A program made the position numbers and the translations under genes. Source: JAICYJ01 sp035473255 (GTDB lineage: Bacteria; Actinomycetota; Thermoleophilia; Gaiellales; JAICJC01). From it: a stretch of 41,336 bases of DNA. Where the stretch lies: contig DATIOK010000045.1 in assembly GCA_035473255.1 (NCBI GenBank), positions 1 to 41,336 on the forward strand, read 5' to 3'. Shown piece by piece: positions 14,661 through 22,585 of the stretch. The notes under the pieces were generated by a model that saw only the letters and a program-made list of their open reading frames with translations, searched no databases and was not told the DNA's origin. The stretch's first letter is position 1. Each line of letters starts with the position of its first letter.

Positions 14661-15995
14661 CTAGCCAGCCCGCGCCGGAGCGGCAACGGGACGCGAGACG
14701 GCCGCCCGTGCCGGCGCGAACAGGGCGTAGCCGGCGATCACCAGCAGCAGCACCACGTAGAAGTAGTCGAAGCTCATCGTCAGGTAGAAGAAGTTCGCGG
14801 CCACGGTGCCGGCCAAGGCGGCCACCAGACCGTTGGCCAGCAGCCTGCGGTCGGGGTCGGGGGCGTGTCGCATGGCCAGCGCGCAGGCGGTCACCCAGGC
14901 GAAGAAGCCGAGGTACACGGCCAACCCCACAACGCCGGTCTCGACCAGCGTGGCCACCCAGAAGCTGTGCGGGCCGAAGTCCGACTTGCCCGTCAGGAAC
15001 TGGTAGAAGACCGCGAACGTGTTGTAGCCCATGCCGAACAGCGGGTGGGGGTCGAGCGCCGGGCCGACCAGCGAGTAGAACTCGAAGTGCGTCTTCACGC
15101 CGCTGCCGTTCACGTTCGTCCGCGAGTTGATCACGGTGCGGACGAAGCTCGAGCTCGAGTACAGCAGCACCAGCGCTGCGATCGGCACGCCCAGCGCCAG
15201 CAGCAACGTGCGCGGCCGCGGCAGGCGCGGCAGGATCGTCGGCGCCAGCACCAGCAGGCCGACGATGTCGCCCAGCGCGGCGCTGCGGGACAGCGTCAGC
15301 GCCTGCACCGTCAGCAGGAACAGCAGCAGCAGCCCCAGTCGCCGCTGGCCGCGCCGGTCGGACAGGTAACGCGGCAGCAGCAGCAGCAGCGGCACGCACA
15401 GCATCACGCCCAGGTGATTGGGATCGCCCGTCAGCGCGTTGATCCGGTAGATGCTCTGGTTACCGGCGACCTGGCCGTAGACGTTGATGCCGTTGGCCTT
15501 GCCCTGGCCGGCGGTCAGCGGTGCCACCACCAGCTTGTCGAGGTTGATGCCGGCGCCCACCACCAACGCCAGCTGCAACAGCCCGTAGGCCGCGTTCGCC
15601 ACCAGGCCGATCAGGAACCAGCGCAGCGACCGGTCGAACAGCTCCGCGCCCCGGCGCAGGATGTAGGCGGTGGCCACGACCATGAAGCCGAAGTGGATCG
15701 TCCAGGTGATCACGCCCTTCGCCCAGAAGGACAGGCCCTGCCGCGTCTGCAGGTCGAAGTAGCCGGCCAGGTAGACGGCCAGGAAGGCCAGCATGAAGCC
15801 GCACAGCGTGATGCAGACCCACGGCATCGCGCTGTCGCGAGCGCGCAGCCTGGTCAGCAGGAAGGCGCCCACGAAGGCCAGGCAGGTGATGTTGGTGATG
15901 GTCAGGCTGAGGCCACCGGCCTGCCACTGGATCTTCTCCATCGTCTGGACGAACAGGGTCGCGATCAGCAGGCGGTCGAGCCAGCGGGTGTTCAT
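14661..15995 (-). CDS. O-antigen ligase/polymerase-like membrane protein (Wzy_C)
   Basis: 444 residues, about 11-12 membrane helices. The Wzy_C signature region is present: GYNTFAVFYQFLTG, then GPHSFWVATLVETGVVGLAVYLGFF, in which the His before the helix and the Glu in VETG are typical of WaaL/Wzy. An outer loop with SRTNVNGSGVKTHFEFYSLV precedes it. Ligases and polymerases cannot be told apart from sequence alone. The start overlaps the end of the upstream glycosyltransferase gene as ATGA, so the two are one unit. Confidence 0.8.
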   Translation of the reverse strand: MNTRWLDRLLIATLFVQTMEKIQWQAGGLSLTITNITCLAFVGAFLLTRLRARDSAMPWVCITLCGFMLAFLAVYLAGYFDLQTRQGLSFWAKGVITWTIHFGFMVVATAYILRRGAELFDRSLRWFLIGLVANAAYGLLQLALVVGAGINLDKLVVAPLTAGQGKANGINVYGQVAGNQSIYRINALTGDPNHLGVMLCVPLLLLLPRYLSDRRGQRRLGLLLLFLLTVQALTLSRSAALGDIVGLLVLAPTILPRLPRPRTLLLALGVPIAALVLLYSSSSFVRTVINSRTNVNGSGVKTHFEFYSLVGPALDPHPLFGMGYNTFAVFYQFLTGKSDFGPHSFWVATLVETGVVGLAVYLGFFAWVTACALAMRHAPDPDRRLLANGLVAALAGTVAANFFYLTMSFDYFYVVLLLVIAGYALFAPARAAVSRPVAAPARAG

Positions 15996-17275
15996 CCCGC
16001 CACCCGCCGCAACACCGCGGCCAGTTCGCCGGCCCGCCCGGCGCGCGACAGCCGGTCGCGCACCTCGTCGGGCTGCTCGACGTCCGACAGGCCGCCGTTC
16101 TGCCAGCCGTCCACCATCTGCTCCAGCGCGGCCGAGATCGCGACCACGTCGTCGGAGTCAACCACGCTGCCGGCGCCGACGGAGCGGATCAGGTTGGCCG
16201 CTGCGCCGTTGGGTGGCACCGCCGCCAGCATCGGGCGGCGCGCCGCCACGTATTCGAACACCTTGCCCGACAGCACCGTGTCGCCGCGGCCGCCCGCGTG
16301 TGGTATCAGCAGCAGCAGCGCGTCCGCCGCCCGCTGTGCCCGGATCGACTCGCTGTACGGCAGGAAGCCCTCCTCGCGCCATGCGCCGTCGATGCCGAGG
16401 CTGTCTGCGAACGTGCGGTCCTCGCTTCGCAGTTCGCCGATGAAGCGGGCCAGGACACGACCCTCCAGATCGGTGCGGCGGTTGAGCAGCCCGGCCAGCG
16501 CCTGCAAGAACGGCCGTGGCGAGCGCCGGCCGAAGAACGAGCCCGCGTGCACGATCGTGAAGCGGTCGTTGGGCCGGTAGCGGAGCTGCTCGAAGTCGTC
16601 GAAGTCGGCGCCGTTCTCGATCACGGTGGTCTTGTGCGCCGCGTCCGGGTGCAGATGGCCGATCTCCTGGGCGATCGAGCCGGTCGCCGCCGTCAGGGCC
16701 GTTGCCCGCCGGCCCACGGATGCCGCCATCCGGGACTCCACCGCCCGCTTGGCGCGCACGCCGGCCTTGTCGTAGCGGCGGTGGGGGTTGTCCAGCCAGG
16801 AGTCACGGAAGTCGGCCACGAATGGCCGCCCGGTCGCGGTCGCGATCGCCTCGGCCACCAGGTGGGTGGAGCTGGGCGGCGACGTCGACATGATCACGTC
16901 GATGTCATGCCTGCGCACCACGCCGATGCCGGCCGGGACGGCGGTGGCCAGCCACGGCGCTGCCTTGTCGGGGATCAGCGCCCGCTGGAACACGAACCGG
17001 GCCTCGGTACCGAGCCGGCCGAGCCCCGAGCGGCCCTCCAGTGCGTCCGCGCGCGACGCCGAGCGCGGGCCCAGGAACCGGCAGCGGTGCACGGTCGTCG
17101 TGGCCGGAATCGCCTCCAGCAGGTGCTCGTCGCGGGCGAACCATTTGGGGTCGTACGGGGTCAGCACGTGCACCTCGACGCCGTGCTCCGGCAGGAACTT
17201 GCAGAACTTGAGCGTCCGTTGCACGCCACCGCCTCCGGCCGGCGGGAAGTAGAAGGCGACGATCAGGACTCGCAT
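15992..17275 (-). CDS. Glycosyltransferase, GT-B fold (GT4-like)
   Basis: 427 residues. The N-terminus MRVLIVAFYFPPAGGGGVQRTLKF is the standard GT4 start with a glycine-rich acceptor loop. VADFRDSW in the first domain, FTIVHAGSFFGRRSPRPFL at the linker and GKVFEYVAARRPMLAAVP in the donor domain support the call. Proteins with this DFRDSW motif are common in capsule and O-antigen loci. ATG 17275 is chosen since it gives the standard N-terminus. Its first 4 bases are close to a divergent repair gene (40-base gap), and both sides have -10-like boxes. Confidence 0.87.
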   Translation of the reverse strand: MRVLIVAFYFPPAGGGGVQRTLKFCKFLPEHGVEVHVLTPYDPKWFARDEHLLEAIPATTTVHRCRFLGPRSASRADALEGRSGLGRLGTEARFVFQRALIPDKAAPWLATAVPAGIGVVRRHDIDVIMSTSPPSSTHLVAEAIATATGRPFVADFRDSWLDNPHRRYDKAGVRAKRAVESRMAASVGRRATALTAATGSIAQEIGHLHPDAAHKTTVIENGADFDDFEQLRYRPNDRFTIVHAGSFFGRRSPRPFLQALAGLLNRRTDLEGRVLARFIGELRSEDRTFADSLGIDGAWREEGFLPYSESIRAQRAADALLLLIPHAGGRGDTVLSGKVFEYVAARRPMLAAVPPNGAAANLIRSVGAGSVVDSDDVVAISAALEQMVDGWQNGGLSDVEQPDEVRDRLSRAGRAGELAAVLRRVAG

Positions 17276-17283
17276 CACCGGGC

Positions 17284-17289
17284 AGTCTA
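17284..17289 (-). promoter_or_regulatory. Candidate -10 element (TAGACT) for the gene at 17275
   Basis: Ends 8 bases before ATG 17275 on the minus strand. The same hexamer and the same distance are seen before the Wzz-like gene. Confidence 0.45.
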
Positions 17290-17302
17290 GGGTCGCCCCC
17301 TC

Positions 17303-17308
17303 TAGGAT
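17303..17308 (+). promoter_or_regulatory. Candidate -10 element (TAGGAT) for the alkyltransferase-like gene
   Basis: Ends 7 bases before ATG 17316. It lies back to back with the minus-strand box at 17284-17289. Confidence 0.45.
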
Positions 17309-17315
17309 CGCCGCG

Positions 17316-17684
17316 ATGAACATCCCGCCCGGATTCCGGATCGTGGCCGAGACCAGCGGGTTCGAGCGGTCCGTTGCCGAGATGGTGCGCCGGGTGCCCG
17401 CCGGGACGGTCGCCAGCTACGGCCGGATCGCCGCCTGGCTGGGGAAGCCGGAAGCCGCCAGGGCGGTGGGCGGGGCGATGGCGCGGTCGCCGGAGGGGGT
17501 GCCGGCGCACCGCGTTGTCACGTCCGGCGGCCGGCTGGCGCCCGGCTGGGAGCGGGAGCAGGCGGAGCTGCTTCGCGCCGAGGGCGTGCGGGTCTGGCGC
17601 GGCCACGTGCGAGAGCCGATTCCGTGGTGGCAAGGGCCGCGATCATCTTCTAGGAGTACTCGACCTGGTCGTAGTAGCGGGTGA
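17316..17684 (+). CDS. Alkyltransferase-like protein (ATL), Ala in place of the active-site Cys
   Basis: 122 residues. It matches the DNA-binding domain of O6-alkylguanine-DNA alkyltransferases: VPAGTVASYGRIAAWLGKP, then AARAVGGAMARSP with the arginine-finger helix, then VPAHRVVTSGGRL. The catalytic PCHR is PAHR here (Ala64), so it cannot accept an alkyl group. ATL proteins bind O6-alkylguanine, flip it out and hand the lesion to nucleotide excision repair. Both Trp and Ala are known at this position in ATLs. The last 35 bases overlap the 3' end of the convergent ATP-grasp gene, giving a Ser/Arg-rich tail. Confidence 0.88.
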   Translation: MNIPPGFRIVAETSGFERSVAEMVRRVPAGTVASYGRIAAWLGKPEAARAVGGAMARSPEGVPAHRVVTSGGRLAPGWEREQAELLRAEGVRVWRGHVREPIPWWQGPRSSSRSTRPGRSSG

Positions 17685-18681
17685 CCCGCCGCCCGATCGT
17701 GGTGCGTCCGTCCAGCGCCGCCACCGCGTCCGCATCGATCTCGCCTAGCGCCAGCCGCACGGCCAGCCACGGCAGGTTCAGGTCGGGCTGGTAGATCAGC
17801 GTCGAGATGCGCGGGTTGATCTCGAGTAGCCGGTCGCCGAGGAACTGCACGTTCACGATCCAGTCCAGCCGAAGCGCCTCGACCAGCCGCCGCGAGTGCT
17901 CGAGCAGATCGGGCCGGTCGATGATCCGGAACTCCATGGCCAGACCGGCCCGGAACGCCTCGCGCGTCTTCGCGCTTGCGACCAGCGTGCGGCCGTCCCG
18001 GCAGAGCGCGTCCACCGCCAGCTCCTCGCCCTCGACCAGCTCCATCACCAGCATCTCGGGGAACCCTTCGCCGCCGTCCAGGATCTCGACGGCATCTGCG
18101 AGCGACAGGGGCAGCAGCGTGCCCGGCCGCGCGCCCAGCAGCTGCTCGCGGCGGTCGGCGCCTGCCGACAGCACCCGGAAGCCGCGCGAGCCCTTGGCCT
18201 CGAGCGGCTTCATGCAGACGTCGCGGCCCGGGTAGCCGAGCTCGGCGGCCGCGGTTCGGAAGCCGTCGGCATCGGAGGCCGCGATCGTGCGCGGCTGAGG
18301 GATGCCCAGCCGCTCCGCCAGACGCACCGTCTCGGACTTGGCGCTGGCCCGCTCGATCGCGTCCGGGCCCGACACCAGCACCGGAACGCCGAAGCGCTCG
18401 GCCCCGGCCGCGATCGCGCCCACCTCGGCCGAGGACTGCGGGAACACCACATCGACGCGCTCCTGCTCGGCCACCTCCAGCAATGCCTCCAGGTACCCCG
18501 GGTGCGACCCCGGCGGCACCCGCCGGAAGCGGTCGCACAGGAAGCGTCCGGCCGACTCGTCGCGCATGTCCACGCCGACCAGGCGCACCGGGCGCCCGTC
18601 GGCCTCCCGCAGCGCCCGCAGCAGGCGCGGTGAGCCGGGCGCGCCGCTGGCAGTGACCAGGATCGTGAGCGGATCGCTCAC
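17650..18681 (-). CDS. ATP-grasp protein (carbamoyl-phosphate-synthase-like)
   Basis: 343 residues. It opens with ILVTASGAPGSPRLLRALRE, a Rossmann-like pre-grasp domain with GVDMRDESAG and VDVVFPQSSAEV. The ATP-grasp domain follows, with a lysine in CMKPLEAKGSRGFRV, MELVEGEELAVDALCRDG, and the metal-binding WIVNVQFLGDRLLEINPRIS. This branch is common in polysaccharide and natural-product loci and ligates an acid to an amine or similar group; the substrate is unknown. It is coupled to the PIG-L gene by a GTGA overlap, which also fixes GTG 18681 as the start. A deacetylase beside an ATP-grasp enzyme suggests that the freed amine is then acylated. Confidence 0.82.
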   Translation of the reverse strand: MSDPLTILVTASGAPGSPRLLRALREADGRPVRLVGVDMRDESAGRFLCDRFRRVPPGSHPGYLEALLEVAEQERVDVVFPQSSAEVGAIAAGAERFGVPVLVSGPDAIERASAKSETVRLAERLGIPQPRTIAASDADGFRTAAAELGYPGRDVCMKPLEAKGSRGFRVLSAGADRREQLLGARPGTLLPLSLADAVEILDGGEGFPEMLVMELVEGEELAVDALCRDGRTLVASAKTREAFRAGLAMEFRIIDRPDLLEHSRRLVEALRLDWIVNVQFLGDRLLEINPRISTLIYQPDLNLPWLAVRLALGEIDADAVAALDGRTTIGRRVTRYYDQVEYS

Positions 18682-19313
18682 AGGATCCAGCGGTAGACCT
18701 CGAACACCTCGGCCAGCTCGCGGCCGCTCTCGATCCCGTGGGTGCGGGCCAGGTTGCGGATGTACTCCTCGTTCGCGTAGTTGCGGTGCTGCTGGCTGCG
18801 GTAGTGGCCGAGCGCCGTCACCTTGGCGTCCAGGTGCCGCGGCTCCAGGGCCACGTAGGCGTCCCGGCGGAAGGCGAAGCAGTTCCACGGGATCTCGTAG
18901 CCGAGCAGCGTGGTGCGCTTGAAGGCGCGCATGCCCTCGCGCGCGATCGTCTCGTGGTCCTGGTGGATATCACCCAGCGAGGGCATCAGCACCATGTGCG
19001 GGGCGATCTCGGCGTTCGCGGCAACCAGGATCTCGAGGATCTCCTGCCGCACGGTCGGGAAGGTGCGCACGTCGAAGTCGTGGATCGAGACGTGGTCGGG
19101 GTCGACACCCAGGGCGGTGGTGGCGGCGCGGGCCTCGTGCACCAGCGTGTCGGCGGGGAAGCCCTCGGGCAGCGAGCGCGACGCCGACGAGAACGCGTGG
19201 TAGTGCACCTCCGCGCCGGCCTCGACCAGGCGCGCGATGCTGCCACCGCAGCCGAACTCGCCGTCGTCCGTATGTGGCGCCAGCACCAGCGCGCGGCGGC
19301 CGGCTGCGATCAC
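18678..19313 (-). CDS. PIG-L family zinc deacetylase
   Basis: 211 residues. The metal-binding motif near the N-terminus is APHTDDGEFGCGG (12-24; the family consensus is HPDDE), and the second site is GDIHQDHETI (about 110-120). PIG-L enzymes remove acetyl groups from GlcNAc-like sugars, for example in mycothiol or glycan synthesis. Here it is coupled on both sides by GTGA overlaps, to a polymerase upstream and an ATP-grasp enzyme downstream, so a glycan or glycolipid substrate is more likely than mycothiol. The open frame runs upstream through the polymerase gene in another register; GTG 19313 gives the normal family N-terminus. Confidence 0.85.
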   Translation of the reverse strand: MIAAGRRALVLAPHTDDGEFGCGGSIARLVEAGAEVHYHAFSSASRSLPEGFPADTLVHEARAATTALGVDPDHVSIHDFDVRTFPTVRQEILEILVAANAEIAPHMVLMPSLGDIHQDHETIAREGMRAFKRTTLLGYEIPWNCFAFRRDAYVALEPRHLDAKVTALGHYRSQQHRNYANEEYIRNLARTHGIESGRELAEVFEVYRWIL

Positions 19314-20746
19314 GTGCGGGCCTGACGGATGCGGATGTTGGGTAACGCTGCCACGGAGACGATCAGGGCGGTCAGGATCCACGACGCGGGATCCTCGAAG
19401 TACGCATTGTAAAAGAGCGAGCTGGTCAGCACAGCGGCCAGCGCTCCGGCCAGGCCGAACCGCAGCAGCCGCTCCGGGCCGGTGCGAAACGCCGCCCATG
19501 CGATCGAGCCGACCAGTGCCAGGTAGGCAGCCAGGCCCAGCGGTCCCAGCTCGGCCAGCACGGTCAACGGCGTGGTGTGCGAGGCGGCCGTGCGGGTGCG
19601 GTTCGGGTGCGCGCTGCCGGCCAGTGCTGCGCGGGCGAAGCCGCCCAGCCCGGCGCCGTCGATCGGATGGTGCTTGATCACGCGCCAGCCGTCCGAGAGC
19701 AGCACCGAGCGGCCGCTCGTCACCTGCTTGGTGGAGCTGCCGTGCGACGAGACCAGCAGCCCGGCCACCCCGACCACCGCCACCGCGACGGCAAGGCCGA
19801 CCAGCAGCCGCCGCGTCCAGATGGTGGCGCCGATCAGCAGGGAGCCGGCCGCCAGCGCCATCAGGCTGGACTGCGAGTAGGACAGGTACTGGGCCAGGAA
19901 CAGCAGCGCCATCAGCCCCAGCAGCTGCGGCGTCGCCCGGCGGTACACCGCCACGGCGGCCAGCAGCACGATCGTGACCGCCATGAAGCGGCCGTACACG
20001 CTGGCGTCGTAGAACAGCGAGTTGACCCGGAAGAACGAGGCGTACTGGTTGCTGACAATGATCTTCTGGTTCCAGAACAGATGGCGGCTCTCGTACTGCC
20101 AGAACGCCACCGCCGCGAACACCAGCGCCAACGCCACGTCCGTGTAGAGCATCAGGCGCAGCTGGCGGAGGGTTGGGCGCAGCGCCACGATCCGGGTCGC
20201 CAGGTAGCCGAACGGCAGATAGAAGAACAGCATCTGCACGCCGCCCTGGTGGGTGTCGACGCTCCACAACAGCGAGATCGCACTCCAGCCGATCAGCGCC
20301 GCCATCGTCCAGCCCACCAGGCCCATCTGCGGGCGCTGCTCGCGGCCGAGGGCGAGCGTGTAGGCATGGGCGAGCGCGATTGCGATCAGGACGCCGTAGA
20401 GCGGCACCAGCAGGTTGGCCTGCTGCCCGCCCGCGTGCAGCGGGATCCGGCCCGGCGCCGCGGCCACCACCGCCACCAGCGCCAGCGTCGGCTTGCGATG
20501 GGCGATCACGGCCGCCACTCCGATCGCGATCAGCCCCACCAGCAGCCCGGCGGCGGCCAGGGCGGGCCGCCGTCCCGCGTCCGTCCGCATGGTCGAGATC
20601 GGCGAGTGCAGCAGATCGGCGGCCAGGATCAGGACGCCCGCGACGTACGCGGCGAACCCGGCCGTTCGCAGGCTGCGCCCGCCGGCGCACAGCTGCAGGC
20701 CGAGCCCCGCCGCCGCGACGATGGCACCCAGTGCGATGCCGCTCAC
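19310..20746 (-). CDS. O-antigen polymerase/ligase-like membrane protein (Wzy_C), second copy
   Basis: 478 residues with about 12-14 membrane helices. The diagnostic region is GWRVIKHHPIDGAGLGGF followed by a loop and ASHTTPLTVLAELGPLGLAAYLALV, with His and the Glu in LAELG as in WaaL/Wzy proteins. It differs clearly from the family member at 14661, so the cell may make two polymers or use one as ligase and one as polymerase. GTG 20746 is coupled by GTGA to the upstream Ig-like protein gene, and its own stop overlaps the deacetylase start. Confidence 0.8.
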   Translation of the reverse strand: MSGIALGAIVAAAGLGLQLCAGGRSLRTAGFAAYVAGVLILAADLLHSPISTMRTDAGRRPALAAAGLLVGLIAIGVAAVIAHRKPTLALVAVVAAAPGRIPLHAGGQQANLLVPLYGVLIAIALAHAYTLALGREQRPQMGLVGWTMAALIGWSAISLLWSVDTHQGGVQMLFFYLPFGYLATRIVALRPTLRQLRLMLYTDVALALVFAAVAFWQYESRHLFWNQKIIVSNQYASFFRVNSLFYDASVYGRFMAVTIVLLAAVAVYRRATPQLLGLMALLFLAQYLSYSQSSLMALAAGSLLIGATIWTRRLLVGLAVAVAVVGVAGLLVSSHGSSTKQVTSGRSVLLSDGWRVIKHHPIDGAGLGGFARAALAGSAHPNRTRTAASHTTPLTVLAELGPLGLAAYLALVGSIAWAAFRTGPERLLRFGLAGALAAVLTSSLFYNAYFEDPASWILTALIVSVAALPNIRIRQART

Positions 20747-21414
20747 GGGATCGTCGCCGGGAAGGAGGGCGGATTGGGCGTGCGGTTGCCGGCCTGGTCG
20801 ACCGCCACCAACTCGATCCGGTAGCGGCCGGGAGCGACCTTGCCGTACGCCAGGTGCGCAACGTGCGGGAGCACGCGCTTCTGCAGGACGATGCGGCTAC
20901 CCTGGCGCACGATCATGAGCGCGTACCCGTTCCCGAGCGACCGCGTGTAGTGGATGGCCAGCGCGACAGGGCCCTTGCGCACATGGTCGATCCGGATGGT
21001 GGGCGGCACGGTGTCGACGATGAATGCGTCGGGGATGGTGACCTCACGGCCGTCGGCGAGCGTCACGCGCAGCCGGTAGCGGCCGTCCGGGGCCTGTCCA
21101 CCCGAGTCGGTGCTGCCGTCCCAGTGGAGCACCACGGGACCCTTCCGGTAGCTGCGGCCCGTGGCCAGCGTCTTGGTGACCTTGCCGTTGGCGTCCACGA
21201 CCGCCAGATCCAGGGCCTGTGCCTTTCGCAGGGTGAAACGGAGCTTGGCGGCCGGGAGGCAGCCGGGATCGGTGCAGCCGGGGGAGAACGCCTGCCGCAC
21301 GTGGGGATGCGCGACCGCCGAGTGGTGCAGCTTCAGCTGCTCGGCGCGCAGAAACGCCGCGGCACAGAGGGCGATCAGGACCAGCGGGATGGCGGCGGCT
21401 GCGCGGTGGCTCAC
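20743..21414 (-). CDS. Exported or anchored protein with FlgD-type Ig-like domain
   Basis: 223 residues from GTG 21414. A membrane/signal helix (AAAAIPLVLIALCAAAFLRA) is followed by a FlgD-like Ig domain: LRFTLRKAQALDLAVVDANG, VLHWDGSTDSGGQAPDGRYRL. A second beta-rich domain ends with GRYRIELVAVDQAGNRTPNPP. Such domains occur in surface proteins and support binding, with no enzyme motif. It leads the coupled polymerase/deacetylase/ATP-grasp unit. Both possible starts (GTG 21414 and ATG 21441) lie inside a 17-bp hairpin, which may limit initiation. The start choice is uncertain for that reason. Confidence 0.72.
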   Translation of the reverse strand: MSHRAAAAIPLVLIALCAAAFLRAEQLKLHHSAVAHPHVRQAFSPGCTDPGCLPAAKLRFTLRKAQALDLAVVDANGKVTKTLATGRSYRKGPVVLHWDGSTDSGGQAPDGRYRLRVTLADGREVTIPDAFIVDTVPPTIRIDHVRKGPVALAIHYTRSLGNGYALMIVRQGSRIVLQKRVLPHVAHLAYGKVAPGRYRIELVAVDQAGNRTPNPPSFPATIP

Positions 21415-21449
21415 GGTGCGGCCCAGAGTGTAGGGCCGCACCGTGAGCC
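21408..21449 (-). terminator. 17-bp perfect hairpin over a start codon
   Basis: Bases 21408-21424 and 21433-21449 are perfectly complementary with an 8-base loop. It starts 14 bases after the TauE/SafE stop on the minus strand, so it can end that transcript. It also includes both candidate starts of the next gene. No T-tract follows. Confidence 0.65.
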
Positions 21450-21462
21450 GCTGCGGCGTTCG

Positions 21463-22380
21463 TTACGTCTGCTGCAGCTCAGCCGGTGCGGGTGCGGAGG
21501 CCGGCTTGGGGGCCTTGGCGCCCTTGGCCAGGTAGACCGCGGCCACCAGCAGGATCACCGCGGCGCCGATCACGTACCAGTAGGGGGCAGCGTCCAGCGT
21601 CTTCAGGCCGGAGGCGGCCAGCACCACGGCGATCGCGCCGCGCAGCATCCGCTCGGGGACGCGGTTGGTGAAGTGCGAGCCGATCAGGATGCCCGGGATC
21701 GAGCCGATCAGGATCGAGCCGACGACGCTGAAGTTGGGAGTGCCCCAGACCAGCGTGGCCAGGCCGGCCGCGACCGTCACCAGCATCGCGTGGAACAGGT
21801 CGGTGCCGACCACGCGGCGGGCGGCCAGGGGGAACAGCGTCACCAGAGTGAGGCCGAAGAACACGCCCGAGCCGACCGAGGTCAGGCCCAGAATGAAGCC
21901 GAACACGACGCCGATGGTGACGGCCAGCACCTTGTGCCGGGTGTCCAGCGGGCCGTCGGTGGGCAGGTTGTCGGCGCTCCACAGCCGCGGGATCGTGAGG
22001 AACGTGCGGGCGGCCACCGTGATGCCGACGATCACCAGCACGATGCCGATCAGGTTCAGCAGCACGCTGTTCACGTCGATGCCGATGCGGGGGAGGATCT
22101 CGTAGAGGGTGAACACGCCCAGGATGGCGGCGGGAACGCTGCCGGCCCCCATCCACAGGCCCAGCTCGGTGTTCACGTTCTTGAGCTGATGATGGCGGGC
22201 TGCACCGAAGGTCTTGGTGATCGCGGCGTAGATCAGGTCGCTGCCGACGGCGGTGGTCGGCGGGATGCCGAAGACGGTGATCAGTATCGGCGTCATCAGC
22301 GAGCCGGCGCCCATGCCCGTCGCTCCGACCAGCATGCCGACGGCGAGCCCCGCTGCGATCATTCCGGTGTTGATGTCCAT
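21463..22380 (-). CDS. TauE/SafE family membrane exporter (sulfite or sulfonate)
   Basis: 305 residues. Eight or so membrane helices in two halves, each opening with a glycine-rich signature: GLAVGMLVGATGMGAGSLMTP and GVVFGFILGLTSVGSGVFFG. This is the TauE/SafE (4-TMS repeat) family, whose members move sulfite, sulfoacetate, taurine or other small anions. A Lys/Pro/Ala-rich tail follows. It lies just downstream of the sulfate/ComA operon terminator, on the same strand but with its own promoter, so export of sulfite or of a sulfonate product is a natural guess. The substrate is not proven. Confidence 0.87.
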   Translation of the reverse strand: MDINTGMIAAGLAVGMLVGATGMGAGSLMTPILITVFGIPPTTAVGSDLIYAAITKTFGAARHHQLKNVNTELGLWMGAGSVPAAILGVFTLYEILPRIGIDVNSVLLNLIGIVLVIVGITVAARTFLTIPRLWSADNLPTDGPLDTRHKVLAVTIGVVFGFILGLTSVGSGVFFGLTLVTLFPLAARRVVGTDLFHAMLVTVAAGLATLVWGTPNFSVVGSILIGSIPGILIGSHFTNRVPERMLRGAIAVVLAASGLKTLDAAPYWYVIGAAVILLVAAVYLAKGAKAPKPASAPAPAELQQT

Positions 22381-22425
22381 CTGTTAGTGCCCCCGCGTTG
22401 GTGACCATTGCTCAGTAGTCCCACA

Positions 22426-22453
22426 AGTCTAAGCGATTTAGTGGAGAATGCAA
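22426..22453 (-). promoter_or_regulatory. Candidate sigma-A-type promoter of the TauE/SafE gene
   Basis: On the minus strand TTGCAT (22453-22448), a 16-base spacer, then TAGACT (22431-22426), 45 bases before the start codon. The palindrome CTAA-N5-TTAG (22429-22441) covers part of the -10 and spacer and may be an operator. It is not a good match to the 6-3-6 repeat at 1035 and 28594. Confidence 0.4.
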
Positions 22454-22540
22454 GTACGCTGACGGAGAACTTGCACACGGGAGGCTTGGAACCTCCCACC
22501 TCGCGCGTTGACCAAGCCGGATTGCGAAGAACGCAAGCGA

Positions 22541-22568
22541 GGGCCGGGAGCCTCGCGACGCCCGGCCC
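22541..22568 (-). terminator. Terminator hairpin after the sulfate operon
   Basis: Stem GGGCCGGG/CCCGGCCC with a 12-base loop, 17 bases beyond the stop of the ATP sulfurylase gene on the minus strand. Confidence 0.6.
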
Positions 22569-22585
22569 TGGCTGGTCAGATCCGG

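Noticed and set aside
12574..14664. Open frame of 696 codons on the plus strand
   Set aside because: It is another register of the GT-C-like membrane gene, with Arg/Ala/Gly bias and no hydrophobic helices.
18678..20861. A 727-residue fusion ending in the PIG-L deacetylase
   Set aside because: The upstream part is an out-of-frame shadow of the polymerase gene; the deacetylase has its own GTG with a GTGA overlap.
20173..22404. Open frame of 743 codons on the plus strand
   Set aside because: It is antisense to the polymerase, Ig-like and TauE/SafE genes, all of which have clear family motifs.
22479..22497. Reverse-complement tRNA T-arm lookalike (GGGAGG-N7-CCTCCC) after the exporter promoter
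   Set aside because: The loop does not match the T-loop consensus, no matching acceptor stem or anticodon arm could be found at tRNA spacing, and the region is explained by the promoter and the operon terminator.
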